DNA of 64,000 bases from Marinifilum sp965230805. Lineage in GTDB: Bacteria > Bacteroidota > Bacteroidia > Bacteroidales > Marinifilaceae. The stretch covers positions 3,534,001 through 3,598,000 of the forward strand of contig NZ_OZ246019.1 of assembly GCF_965230805.1 (NCBI RefSeq), in the 5' to 3' direction. The notes below the pieces were generated by a model that was given only the letters and a program-made list of their open reading frames with translations, was not told where the DNA came from and did not search any database. Both the position numbers and the translations under genes were made by a program. Below, in pieces: positions 1-9,126 of the stretch (positions are counted from its first letter, which is position 1; every line of letters begins with the position of its first letter).

Positions 1-432
1 TTCGTGTTTTTTGGATTCACATTCTTATAAGGCACAAATATTTTATGATTTAGTGTTGGTATCAATGATTTTTGAATTCGTGCATATCAATAAAGAATGA
101 GGCTTTAGGCCAAAAGCTTTGCGGAAGAATAAAGATTTCAATGATGATAAGGGGGGCATAGCCCTGATATCTGTAATCGAGGTAAATACACATTGGAAAA
201 TTCAATAAGCCTTTTGAGAATCAAACAATGATATGATGAGGTCAAGACTAGTGTAAAGAATGCTAATTCCCCGAACTAATTTTTTGACCTATTTTCCTTT
301 CAACTGCGTTAAGCTTTTTCGCCGTAGCTACGGCTATGCCTGTAAACCTTGCCTTGTAAAAAGAAAAATATTTTCAAAAACTTTAATTCGTTTTATTAAC
401 ACTCTTCACACTAGGCCTCTTTTCTTATTCAC

Positions 433-692
433 CTAAGTTCGATTAAAACTATTCGCCACAGAAATTCAGATTTATACATGATTTGCATTAAAACATCTGA
501 AAGAATATCGGGATATTTTGAAGATTTTTTAAAGTAAAGATTGGGTGAAGATGATTTTTCAAAGAATTTAATTGCTTTTGGCATAAATTTCCTCATATCC
601 GCCCGCAATATCCCGATATTCCTTCGGGAGTTTGAGAAAATTTCTACTCAAAATCAGTGTAAACTGTGACAATATATTTAGTCGAACTCAGG
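433..692. repeat. Diverged copy of the MITE-like element (copy A)
   Basis: The first 840 bases hold no convincing gene; this repeat is the only structured part I recognise. It is a decayed relative of the copies at 8392, 26280 and 62813, lying in the orientation of the 26280 copy. It keeps the order of internal blocks: a start like CTAAGTTCGATTAAAA, a GAATATCGGGATATT block, GGCATAAATTTCCTCA, AATATCCCGATATTCCTTCG, and an end like GTCGAACTCAGG. No target duplication remains, which fits an old insertion. Confidence 0.65.
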
Positions 693-840
693 TTAAGCCG
701 ACTTGATGTTGATAATCTCAGATTGGTTTTTAAACGAAATTACTACTTTTTAATTATATACCTACAAAACGCTCCAATACAGAGCTTTGAAGACCATTTT
801 TCAATTATTAATAAAATCTTAGCTTTACAAACCTTAAAGA

Positions 841-1620
841 ATGAATAAACTATTTTATTTACTCCTGTTAGTTTCAGGATGTTTTTTCAGCTCATGCAAA
901 ACCAGCAAGGATCTGGTATATCTAAACAATACCAGCGACGAAGAATTGCTGGAAATTATGTCTGCCAATATTGCAGAGTATGTGATTAAAACCAGCGATA
1001 ATTTGTATGTGGATATTCAATCCATGAGTCCTGAGGTGAATGCCATGTTTAATCCTACAAAAGGATTGAACTCTACCGGAGGCACATCACAAAATTATGG
1101 TCAGCCTTCTTCACAGTATTTAAATGGCTTTCAGGTTGATTTATCAGGCAATGTTAATTTACCGATTATTGGAGATGTTGGTGTTGCCGGGAAAACCTTG
1201 AAGCAGGCAAGAGAAACAATTCAGGAACGGGCCGATGAATACTTAAAAGATGCCACAGTGAAGGTAAAATTATTGAGCTTTAAAATTACTGTTTTAGGAG
1301 AAGTAAAAAGAGCGGGAGTATACTACAACTACAATAACAACATGACCGTTTTAGATGGGATCTCAATGGCGAATGGAATTACCGATTATGGTAGAATTCA
1401 AAAAGTATTGGTAATGCGTTCAAGCGAAAAAGGAGCAAAAACTTATCGTTTAGATCTTACCAATAAGAAATTTTTGAACTCTGAGGCATTTTTCCTACAA
1501 CCAAACGATGTGGTTTATGTAGAACCGGACAAATACAAAAATGTGAAGCTAAATTCACCAATGTACTCACTTTTCTTATCCACATTATCCACATTAATTC
1601 TGATCCTAAACGTATTATAA
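841..1620 (+). CDS. Wza-like polysaccharide export lipoprotein
   Basis: Probable outer-membrane polysaccharide export protein of the Wza/poly-export family, 259 residues, shorter than enterobacterial Wza (about 380). A lipoprotein signal peptide is visible, with candidate lipobox cysteines at C14 and C19 (FFSSC). The poly-export domain covers roughly residues 40-140 (TSDNLYVDIQ, then GNVNLPIIGDV) and an SLBB-type domain about 145-230 (ITVLGEVKRAGVYY). A hydrophobic C-terminal segment follows. The wzc-like kinase gene starts 56 bp downstream, the usual exporter-kinase pair of Wzx/Wzy-type capsule or exopolysaccharide loci. A weak TAGCTTTA box at 820-827 may be its promoter. Family call is firm; the polysaccharide is unknown. 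Confidence 0.88.
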   Translation: MNKLFYLLLLVSGCFFSSCKTSKDLVYLNNTSDEELLEIMSANIAEYVIKTSDNLYVDIQSMSPEVNAMFNPTKGLNSTGGTSQNYGQPSSQYLNGFQVDLSGNVNLPIIGDVGVAGKTLKQARETIQERADEYLKDATVKVKLLSFKITVLGEVKRAGVYYNYNNNMTVLDGISMANGITDYGRIQKVLVMRSSEKGAKTYRLDLTNKKFLNSEAFFLQPNDVVYVEPDKYKNVKLNSPMYSLFLSTLSTLILILNVL

Positions 1621-1676
1621 ACTGAATAAAGTTGTAGTGTTTTAAATTTTATTCGTTTTACTATAGTCTTATTTTT

Positions 1677-4085
1677 ATGAATAACAATAATATCAATGAA
1701 ATGATGGAATTCTTCGAGCAAGAAGAAGGAACAAACATCAAAGAGTTTATTTTTAGATTATTATCGAAATGGCACTGGTTTGTGCTTTGCGGGTTTATTG
1801 GCATCTGCTTAGGTTTTTTATTCAGCAAATCAAGTCCGTCGGAATATAATTTAAATGCTTCGGTTTTGATTAACGATGAATCTAAAAGCATGGGCTTGGA
1901 TGATTTGTTTGATAGCTTTGATTTGAGAGATAAAGCAAACATAGAGAACCACATTCTGATGCTACAATCCTATACCTTAAATCGACAGGCATTGGAAAAT
2001 TTAAATCGAGAAGTGTCCTGGTTCAAAAGTGGATTGTTGAAAGACACAGAATTGTATGGTTCCTATCCATTTAAGGTAAAAATTAATGATAGGGAAAAGA
2101 ACTTGTCAGGAATTGAAATCGAAATTACTCCAATAGATAATAAATCATATCGCTTAAGTGCCGACGGCAAGTATCAAGAAAATGATTTGGAAATGGACGT
2201 GGCTTTTGAAGTGATAGGGAAATATGACAAAGCTTTTACAAATCAATTCTTTGATTTTGTTATTTCTAAAAATGAGAGTTTTGTTCGTGATCCCGAAGAT
2301 GAATATTATTTTAAAATCAATAATCTGGATAATTTGACAAAGCTTTGTTTACGGAATTTAAATGTGAGTTTAGCAACTAAAAAGGCCGATGGGATAGTAA
2401 TTACATATAAAGGGAATATCCCTCAACGGGATGTAGATTATTTAAATGAATTGATTCGTGTTTATATGAATTATGGATTGAACGAGAAGAATAGAACTTC
2501 TGAAAATACCGTTCAATTTATTGATGCTCAGCTGCAGGGAATTGTAGACTCCTTGAATATTGCCGGAGATAGGTTTACCAAATTTAGATCGGAAAATGGA
2601 ATTGTTGACTTGAGCAAAGAAGCAGAACTGGTTGCCGAAACCATTGAAAAATTGGAGGAAGAGAGAGAATTGGCACGCAGACAGCTTTCTTACTTTAAGA
2701 ACTTACAGGCATACATGGGTAATTCGGAGCAAATGAAACATATGGTAGCTCCTTCTGTTGTTGGTATTGTAGATGCGGGTTTGAATGCTCAAGTCGTAAA
2801 GTTAGGGGAATTGTATGGTAAAAGATCTTCTTTGTCTGTTATTGCTAAGGATAAAAATCCGGGTCTTGTAATGATTGACAAAGAAATTGTAATGACTTTA
2901 GCTGGTTTGGAAGAAAATGTAAACAACTTAATCGTAAATGCAAAGATTAATTTAAATGGCCTTGACCGACGCATGAAAAAGATCAAGTTGGAATTGACCA
3001 GTCTTCCTCAAACCGAACAGCAATTGATTGATATCAAAAGACGTTTTGACCTGAATAACGAGTTATATACTTTTTTACTACAAAAAAGAGCTGAAGCAGC
3101 TATTACAACGGCCTCGAATGTTTCGGATGCGCAGGTTCTTGATCCTGCAAGAGTGGAAACTGCTGATAAAATTGGTCCCAAAACGATAATCAATTTGTTA
3201 ATTGGTGCAATTTTGGGAGGAGTAATTCCTTTTATTGTAATTGTTGTGGGGGATTATTTTAATGATTCCATACAATCAAAAGAAGATATTGAAAAGGATA
3301 GCAAATTGCCAATAATGGGAGAGATTACGCACAACCATTACACTTCTGAATTGGCAATTGTAAAACATCCTAGATCAGGAATTGCAGAATCGTTCCGTGG
3401 TTTGCGCACAAACTTGCAGTATATGTTCAAGCAGAAAAAAGATTGTAAGGTATTGGCGCTTCACTCCATGATTCCCGGAGAAGGAAAAACCTTTAATGCG
3501 GTTAATTTGGCAACAATAATAGCCATGGATAGCAAAAAAGTTCTTTTGGTTAGCTGTGACTTGCGCAGGCCCCGTCTGAATAAAATTTTTGGAGACAACA
3601 ATAAATCAGGTTTATCAACCTATTTAATTGGTCAGCATTCGTTGAAACAAGTTATAGAAACAACAGATATTAAAAACCTATCATATGTGAATTCAGGTCC
3701 AATTCCACCCAATCCTTCCGAATTATTAGGAACGGAAGAATTTGCCAGATTCGTTGAGGAGGCAAAAAAAGACTATGATTACATTGTAATGGATAATGCA
3801 CCGGTAAGCCTGGTTACAGACGGATTATTGACAGGGAAATATGCCGATGCGAATCTATTTGTTTTGCGTCAGGGATATTCAAATAAAAGCCAGATTAAAT
3901 TCATAAACCAGATGGCAGAGAAAGAGAGTATCTCGCAGATCGGTATTGTTTTTAATGATGCAATGTATAACGCGCACGGATATGATAAGAATTATGGATA
4001 CGGATACGGCAATGGCTATTACGACGAAGACATGATAAAACACAATTGGCATACCAAGCTGTTATCTAAATTCTCGAAAAACTAA
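1677..4085 (+). CDS. Wzc-like polysaccharide co-polymerase and tyrosine autokinase
   Basis: Inner-membrane BY-kinase fused to a Wzz chain-length domain, 802 residues, expected to work with the Wza-like protein upstream. The first membrane segment is near residues 33-53 (WFVLCGFIGICLGFLF). A long periplasmic coiled-coil region follows, and the second segment is near 505-525 (NLLIGAILGGVIPFIVIVV). The cytoplasmic kinase has Walker A at about 598-605 (PGEGKT), Walker A' at about 620-630 (VSCDLRRPR) and Walker B near 700 (YIVMDNAP). The C-terminus carries a tyrosine cluster (about 763-785), the usual autophosphorylation tail. Length and domain order are normal for a one-piece Bacteroidota Wzc. 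Confidence 0.93.
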   Translation: MNNNNINEMMEFFEQEEGTNIKEFIFRLLSKWHWFVLCGFIGICLGFLFSKSSPSEYNLNASVLINDESKSMGLDDLFDSFDLRDKANIENHILMLQSYTLNRQALENLNREVSWFKSGLLKDTELYGSYPFKVKINDREKNLSGIEIEITPIDNKSYRLSADGKYQENDLEMDVAFEVIGKYDKAFTNQFFDFVISKNESFVRDPEDEYYFKINNLDNLTKLCLRNLNVSLATKKADGIVITYKGNIPQRDVDYLNELIRVYMNYGLNEKNRTSENTVQFIDAQLQGIVDSLNIAGDRFTKFRSENGIVDLSKEAELVAETIEKLEEERELARRQLSYFKNLQAYMGNSEQMKHMVAPSVVGIVDAGLNAQVVKLGELYGKRSSLSVIAKDKNPGLVMIDKEIVMTLAGLEENVNNLIVNAKINLNGLDRRMKKIKLELTSLPQTEQQLIDIKRRFDLNNELYTFLLQKRAEAAITTASNVSDAQVLDPARVETADKIGPKTIINLLIGAILGGVIPFIVIVVGDYFNDSIQSKEDIEKDSKLPIMGEITHNHYTSELAIVKHPRSGIAESFRGLRTNLQYMFKQKKDCKVLALHSMIPGEGKTFNAVNLATIIAMDSKKVLLVSCDLRRPRLNKIFGDNNKSGLSTYLIGQHSLKQVIETTDIKNLSYVNSGPIPPNPSELLGTEEFARFVEEAKKDYDYIVMDNAPVSLVTDGLLTGKYADANLFVLRQGYSNKSQIKFINQMAEKESISQIGIVFNDAMYNAHGYDKNYGYGYGNGYYDEDMIKHNWHTKLLSKFSKN

Positions 4086-4092
4086 ATCATAT

Positions 4093-4114
4093 TAACCAGA
4101 GCTCGACCTAAAAT
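4093..4114. repeat. Possible solo end of the MITE-like element
   Basis: Just after the wzc-like stop codon the sequence TAACCAGAGCTCGACCTAAA resembles the element end TAACGTGAGTTCGACGTAAA, differing at four positions. No other part of the element follows. It may be a relic or chance. Confidence 0.3.
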
Positions 4115-4238
4115 GTCATCCACCGAAACTTCTATTTCTATGAATCGAGTAGGATTAAAATAATTATTAAGCATACACTTTAATGATTATTTTGATCTTG
4201 GGGCTTCCATCTGACAAATAGAAGAAAATTATATACAG

Positions 4239-5447
4239 ATGAAATTACTACTTGCTGCAATTGCCTCCCTATTATTTGTGCTTTCTGCAAATAGATGTTT
4301 AGCCAGGGAAAGACAAGAATTATTAAGTGAAGAATTGTGTTTGCTTGGCTTCGAGAATGTGAAAGTGCTCACTTCGGGTAATATACTTTTGGCATGTATG
4401 GAAAATAATATATACGGATGGAATGTTGAAGGTATTGTCATTGTATTGGATTGCTTGTCGAAGAATAGTACTGCAGAAAAAGAAATCATTCTTTACGCTT
4501 TGGATCATGGAATTCCTCAAATACGGATAAAAGTAAATTCGTTGGCCTGGAAAAGCTTTCGCAATGGAGAAATTCAAGCTCATGCCTTGAGAAAAATGTT
4601 ATCGGTGGATTCTAAACTTCAGAAAGATTACAAATTATTAGAGAATACATTGTATTGGAATTCCAATTTAAATAAAATCGACTTTGTTATTTATCCGCAA
4701 TTTGCGCTTCAAAACACAGGCTTTAATCAAATTTATGAGACTCAATTAAATTTGGCTCCGGCAATGGAAGTGGATTTGTGGAAAGGAATGCAGTTTACCG
4801 GTCAGGTAATTTTCCCCCTCCACAACGAATTGAGTAAAGAGGGAGATGAAGTTCGTCCTGGTTTTGTAAGCATATCTCAGAATTTTAGAATTGCTTCGGA
4901 TTATTTTGGGAAACTAGTGGTTGGGAATTTTAATGCAAACCGCTATGGGGGCTATATGAGTATGAGACGTCCGATTTGGAAAAACAGAATTGAAATAGGC
5001 GCAAATGCGGGAATCACAGGAAGCTCATATTTCTATAAAGGGAGATGGTTGAAAGGGAATGTGAATGAGTTGAATTGGTTTCTTAAGGCCAGGTACTTTC
5101 ACCATCGATATGATTTGCAGTTTGACCTGAGCTATGGGAAATACATTGCGGGAGATCATGGTATTCGTGCAGATTTAACCCGGCATTTTGGAAGGATAGC
5201 AATAGGTTGTTATGTGATGTGTTCTGATGGCAGATCCAATGGAGGTTTTCACTTTAGCCTTCCTTTGGCTAAGAAACAAAATCGTAGGCATTTAATAAGA
5301 ATCAAGCCTGCAAATTTCTTCGATTGGGAATACAATGCAGGAACTGAATTTGTAAAGGGACGTTATTATGAAACACGGCCAAATGAAAATAGAACAGAGA
5401 ATAATTATAATCCTATGTATTTAAAAACTCAATTATTGAATTTATGA
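4239..5447 (+). CDS. YjbH C-terminal-like exopolysaccharide outer-membrane protein
   Basis: 402-residue exported protein with a signal peptide (residues 1-22, ending SANRCLA). The N-terminal part (25-130) contains the GFENVKVLTSGNILLACMEN pattern typical of the repeated unit in YjbH proteins. The rest looks like a beta-barrel with alternating polar and aromatic strands (LNLAPAMEVDLWKGMQFTGQ, GGYMSMRRPIWKNRIEIG, ADLTRHFGRIAIGCY). YjbH proteins are outer-membrane proteins of exopolysaccharide loci such as yjbEFGH and gfc. The N-terminal YjbH-like half appears to be a separate gene at 7395. The stop overlaps the next start (TTATGAAA), so the two are co-translated. Family assignment is by pattern recognition, so moderate. 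Confidence 0.6.
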   Translation: MKLLLAAIASLLFVLSANRCLARERQELLSEELCLLGFENVKVLTSGNILLACMENNIYGWNVEGIVIVLDCLSKNSTAEKEIILYALDHGIPQIRIKVNSLAWKSFRNGEIQAHALRKMLSVDSKLQKDYKLLENTLYWNSNLNKIDFVIYPQFALQNTGFNQIYETQLNLAPAMEVDLWKGMQFTGQVIFPLHNELSKEGDEVRPGFVSISQNFRIASDYFGKLVVGNFNANRYGGYMSMRRPIWKNRIEIGANAGITGSSYFYKGRWLKGNVNELNWFLKARYFHHRYDLQFDLSYGKYIAGDHGIRADLTRHFGRIAIGCYVMCSDGRSNGGFHFSLPLAKKQNRRHLIRIKPANFFDWEYNAGTEFVKGRYYETRPNENRTENNYNPMYLKTQLLNL

Positions 5448-6568
5448 AAAAGAAGCGAAACCTTAGATTTTTGTCTTTGATCTGTGCAATTCTTATTGTT
5501 ACAGGATTAGGTGTTTTTCATGCCTGTCAGGAAGACGTAGAACCAGTGTATTTTCAAACACCAGAAGCTGTTCAGACAGTCGAAATTGTGGTAGAAAATT
5601 TTGAAACAAAAGCTAACTTGAGTGATGTTAGTGCTCAGATTACTTATCCTGATACTTCAGGAGAAACCGTAACTTTAAGCGACGGTGTTTTGTTACTGGA
5701 TATAACAAGTCGGGAAGATGGTGAATTGTTGGTTAAGTTTGAAAAAAACGGATTTATTCCTACTGAAACAGTAGTAATAATCGACAGAAGTGAATTGCCG
5801 GCTAATTCTGATTGGACCTACGAAACCATGGCTGAAATGGTAGAAATTAACAGTTCTGTTACCGTTGATCCTTCTAAAGATTTGAATGTTGAAGTGGAAG
5901 GTTCAGAGGCATCAGTTAAATTTCCAGCTGGCTGCACGAATGAGGTTGCAGAAATAACCATCACCGAGGTACCTGCCGGGGCAGAGCTTGCTGAAGAAAC
6001 TCATGAAATTCAGTTAAAAGAAGGGCACGTTGCATTGAAATCCTTTAATTTCTTACCGGAAAATCAAAAATTTGAAATTCCTATTGAGATAACTTTCCCA
6101 ATTCCTGATGAAAGTACAGAACTATTATTTGCCACTCTGGTGGATGGAGATTGGGAAACTACAGAAGTTAGAAAAAACGGAGATGGTACAGGAACAGCCT
6201 TGGTATCACACTTTTCTGATTATATTTTAACAACAGTAGATATCTGGGTAATTGAAGGTGAAAGCTTATCTGAACCGATATCATTTGTTGGGAATTGTGA
6301 TGAAGAGTTGGTAGCAACAATTGAAAATGATTTTAATACTGATGACACGCAAGCAAAAGATGAATTGCCGGAAAATATTCATATCTCATTTTCGGTAAGC
6401 AAAACAGTAGAAGCCATGGTTGGTCATGAACGAACAATTCAAGGGGAATACACCATTAAAACCTATAGAAATCAGACCAAAGGTTATAGTATTCAAATAC
6501 CATCTCTTCCGGTAGTTTGGCAAACTCCGGGACAACAAGTATGTCACACAGGTGGTTCAGGTAATTAA
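5444..6568 (+). CDS. Lipoprotein with carboxypeptidase-regulatory-like fold
   Basis: 374-residue predicted lipoprotein; the hydrophobic signal ends in a lipobox-like VFHAC (C28). Residues 45-120 look like a transthyretin-like carboxypeptidase-regulatory domain (VEIVVENFETKANLSDVSAQ, DGVLLLDITSREDGELLVKF). Residues 160-260 resemble a ZU5-like beta-sandwich (VKFPAGCTNEVAEITITEVP, then ALVSHFSDYIL). No catalytic motif is visible. It overlaps the preceding gene by 4 bp and is followed closely by a beta-barrel gene, so a surface role within the exopolysaccharide operon is plausible. I do not recognise a specific function. Confidence 0.75.
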   Translation: MKKKRNLRFLSLICAILIVTGLGVFHACQEDVEPVYFQTPEAVQTVEIVVENFETKANLSDVSAQITYPDTSGETVTLSDGVLLLDITSREDGELLVKFEKNGFIPTETVVIIDRSELPANSDWTYETMAEMVEINSSVTVDPSKDLNVEVEGSEASVKFPAGCTNEVAEITITEVPAGAELAEETHEIQLKEGHVALKSFNFLPENQKFEIPIEITFPIPDESTELLFATLVDGDWETTEVRKNGDGTGTALVSHFSDYILTTVDIWVIEGESLSEPISFVGNCDEELVATIENDFNTDDTQAKDELPENIHISFSVSKTVEAMVGHERTIQGEYTIKTYRNQTKGYSIQIPSLPVVWQTPGQQVCHTGGSGN

Positions 6569-6596
6569 TATCCGTATAATTTTAAAATTGAAAAAC

Positions 6597-7283
6597 ATGT
6601 ATAAAAAATTGATCATATGTTTGCTGCTTGTCAATACAGCCTTTATGCTTCAAGCGCAAAATTACAATTGGGCTAACAAACGTTTCAGAAAAAGGAGTGA
6701 AAATACTATAGTTCATAGTGTAAATTTAAGTGTAGGTGTTTATTCTCCGAAAATGGATTATTGGAATGATATCTTTTTACCTGCATCAGGTAGTGATGGA
6801 GAATTTAAATCGGGTCTGCTTTTAGGAGGAAATATCACTTTTAGGATAGTAGAAGAATTTAGGGCTAGAGTAGGTGCGACATTCTGGTCAGATGAGGTAA
6901 AAGAAAGTGGAGTAGGTTTTAATCGATTAGATATTTCTTTCACACGATTTTCAGCAGGAGGATTCTATGTTCCTAAATTTGCATCTTTTGGAGATGGTTT
7001 TCAGGGATATGCTGGTTTCGAAATGTATTATTATGACATCAAAAATGAATTGGATATAAGCTCTGATTCGGGCATTCTAAATTCTGGAGAACAGAATGGT
7101 CATGATATGGCATTTGCACCAGTTCTTGGACTTGAGAAAGTATTTGGTGAGAATATTTTAGTAGGAGCTGAATTTAGTTATGTCCTTGGGAAGTACAAGC
7201 AAGCCGAAGTTGAAGAATCAACAACCTTCGATGTATCGGTAGCAGGGCCGCAATTTACGATTTCCGTAGGATATAAATTTTAG
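6597..7283 (+). CDS. Outer-membrane beta-barrel protein, function unknown
   Basis: 228 residues from the ATG at 6597. An upstream in-frame ATG at 6552 lies inside the previous gene and would put 15 residues ahead of a good signal peptide (MYKKLIICLLLVNTAFMLQAQ), so 6597 is preferred. The mature part has alternating beta-strands (GLLLGGNITFRIVEEFRARVGATFW) and ends in an aromatic residue (FTISVGYKF), typical of Bacteroidota outer-membrane barrels (OMP_b-brl type). It is the fifth gene of the probable exopolysaccharide operon. No specific function is recognised. Confidence 0.7.
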   Translation: MYKKLIICLLLVNTAFMLQAQNYNWANKRFRKRSENTIVHSVNLSVGVYSPKMDYWNDIFLPASGSDGEFKSGLLLGGNITFRIVEEFRARVGATFWSDEVKESGVGFNRLDISFTRFSAGGFYVPKFASFGDGFQGYAGFEMYYYDIKNELDISSDSGILNSGEQNGHDMAFAPVLGLEKVFGENILVGAEFSYVLGKYKQAEVEESTTFDVSVAGPQFTISVGYKF

Positions 7284-7394
7284 TCATTAATGATAGATAC
7301 TGTGCTGTGTTAGTTATGGTATCTTATAGATATATAGAATGAATCGCCTAAGTATAAATATGACGATTCATTCTATTGTTTTCTGCAACTTATT

Positions 7395-8093
7395 GTGAAA
7401 AGAATACTTCAATTGATTTTATTATTGTGTTTTTCCATTTTCTCGGAAGCACAAATAATTACTGGCAGTACTGGTTTGTTGAATACACCATCAGCTGAAA
7501 TGCAAGAAGATGGAACATTTATGTTTGGAGCCAACTTTCTTCCGGAAGAAATGACTCCGGATAGATTTAATTATGATACGGGTAATTATTTCTTAAATCT
7601 AAGCTTTCTCCCATTTTTGGATGTTACATATAGATGTACCTTATTTAAGAGAAGTTGGTCGGGAAAATATACAGGCCAGGATCGAACTTTTGGCTTAAGA
7701 GCGCAACTGATTAAGGAGAAAAAATACATGCCAGCCATTGTATTTGGAGGGAATGACTTGTATTCGGAGGAAAGTGATGGTAGCAATCAACATTTGGGAG
7801 CATTATATGCAGTTGCTACCAAAAATATTCGTTGTAATTATTTTTCTATTGGGATAAGTATAGGACATGGATTTAAAGCTTACAACGGAAGTCAGATCGA
7901 TGGTTTTTTCGGAGGGATATCTATTTCTCCTGGCAAACGAAAGGCAATCTCTATGATAGCAGAATATGATAGCAATAATGTGAATCTTGGTGCATCTGTT
8001 TTGCTTTTTAAACACCTGTATTTGCATTCTTTTTTGTATGACAGCAGGTATCCCGTAGGTGGTTTTGCTTATAAGATATACCTGAAACGTTAA
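7395..8093 (+). CDS. YjbH N-terminal-like outer-membrane protein
   Basis: 232 residues with a GTG start and signal peptide (residues 1-19, ending FSEAQ). The mature N-terminus reads IITGSTGLLNTPSAEMQEDG, the conserved opening of YjbH proteins (TGLLNTP..A....G). Beta-strands typical of that barrel follow, with the run IGISIGHGFKAYNGSQIDGFF. Full-length YjbH is about 650-700 residues, so this is only the N-terminal part; the protein at 4239 resembles the remainder. The gene is separated from its neighbours by about 110 bp and is followed by a terminator. It probably helps assemble or export the polysaccharide made by this locus. Confidence 0.65.
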   Translation: MKRILQLILLLCFSIFSEAQIITGSTGLLNTPSAEMQEDGTFMFGANFLPEEMTPDRFNYDTGNYFLNLSFLPFLDVTYRCTLFKRSWSGKYTGQDRTFGLRAQLIKEKKYMPAIVFGGNDLYSEESDGSNQHLGALYAVATKNIRCNYFSIGISIGHGFKAYNGSQIDGFFGGISISPGKRKAISMIAEYDSNNVNLGASVLLFKHLYLHSFLYDSRYPVGGFAYKIYLKR

Positions 8094-8226
8094 GAGTTCT
8101 TATTAGCCAATATCACAATACTTGAACAGGGGCAGTTTTAACGGCTAATTCACTTGAAATGATAAAAGACAGGAACTTATTTCGTAATAATACAAGTATT
8201 ACACTTTAATTTGTTTAATGGTTAGG

Positions 8227-8252
8227 GAGCAAGCAATGAGCTTGCTCTTTTG
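8227..8252 (+). terminator. Intrinsic terminator after the exopolysaccharide cluster
   Basis: Perfect 8-bp stem GAGCAAGC/GCTTGCTC with a 5-nt loop followed by TTTTGCTTTT, 134 bp past the YjbH-like stop. Apart from this, the MITE copy, and the tRNA with its terminator, the 8.1-9.1 kb gap contains nothing I recognise. Confidence 0.75.
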
Positions 8253-8391
8253 CTTTTATATGGATAGGATCCTGTTTGTGTCTGTGACTAAAATCAGTTC
8301 TTGAACTGAAGTGATTAAAGGAACTGGTAAAAACTCTAAATTGATTGGAATTTAGGCATGAGAATCGTTATCTCATCAATTATTTGCTTAA

Positions 8392-8654
8392 CGTGAGTTC
8401 GACGTAAAATTCGTTCAGAGTTTGATCTGATTTTGAGTAGAAATTTTCTCAAATTTTCGAAGGAATATCGGGATATTTCAAGAAGATTTGAGGAGATTTA
8501 TGCCGAAAGCAGGCAAACACATAATGGAAAGTTCTCTTTACGACATCTTCACATTAAAAATTCCTCAAAATAGCCCGCTATTCTTTCCAAATTTTTAATG
8601 CAAATCTATCACAAATAGAACTTTCTGTGGATAGAATTTTACGTTGAACTCACG
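8392..8654. mobile_element. MITE-like non-coding element, copy B
   Basis: 263-bp non-coding element with terminal inverted repeats: it starts CGTGAGTTCGACGTAAAATT and ends with the near reverse complement (TTTTACGTTGAACTCACG). It carries the same internal blocks as the copies at 26280 and 62813. Flanks TTTGCTTAA (8383-8391) and TTAGCTTAA (8655-8663) match at 8 of 9 positions and look like a target duplication. No ORF of useful length is present, so movement would need a transposase in trans. Confidence 0.85.
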
Positions 8655-8834
8655 TTAGCTTAAACTATTGGATTGAGATACTACTTTATCCGATGGAAGG
8701 GAGCTAAAGTTAAATTGAGTTCGTTACTTGTTCAATTGGAAACTAAAAATTGATGTAATGACAGTATAATGATTTCGATCATTGATAAGGATTTTCCCTT
8801 TTTTTGGTTTACGATGTACTTTTTAAAGCAAAAG

Positions 8835-8865
8835 AAAAGCGACCACCATTAAGGTAATCGCTTTT
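8835..8865 (-). terminator. Terminator of the tRNA-Pro gene
   Basis: Read on the minus strand, a 13-bp stem (AAAAGCGATTACC with GGTGGTCGCTTTT, including G-T pairs) closes a 5-nt loop and is followed by CTTTT. It lies 8 bp past the 3' end of the tRNA. Confidence 0.75.
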
Positions 8866-8873
8866 ATCTAAAG

Positions 8874-8948
8874 TCGGGGCGAGAAGATTCGAACTTCCGA
8901 CCCCACGCCCCCCAGACGTGTACTCTAACCTGGCTGAGCTACGCCCCG
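8874..8948 (-). tRNA. tRNA-Pro (anticodon GGG)
   Basis: 75-nt cloverleaf on the minus strand. The acceptor stem is CGGGGCG/CGCCCCG with discriminator A. The D arm contains AGCTCAGCCAGGTTAGAG. The anticodon arm CACGT-CTGGGGG-GCGTG gives anticodon GGG. The T arm contains GTTCGAATC. The CCA end is not encoded. It stands alone with its own terminator. Confidence 0.95.
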
Positions 8949-9077
8949 AACTTGAAATGGCAAATATAGCTCACAAATTGTATCTGACAAAAAGTGAAGG
9001 AAAAAAGATTAGATAAAATTGATTTGGAGATTTAATCTTTCTATTTAATGAATACAGTTAATTATCTGGATATTTTG

Positions 9078-9085
9078 TAAATTTG
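9078..9085 (+). promoter_or_regulatory. Putative trxB promoter (-7 box TAAATTTG)
   Basis: TAAATTTG matches the Bacteroidota -7 consensus TAnnTTTG, 42 bp before the trxB start. The -33 region is not clear. Confidence 0.5.
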
Positions 9086-9126
9086 TTTCTCAAATTATTA
9101 TTTAGAAACAGAATATATAAATATAC

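Noticed and set aside
666..848. 60-residue ORF before the Wza-like gene
   Set aside because: It begins inside the degenerate MITE copy A and overlaps the next gene start; no recognisable protein features.
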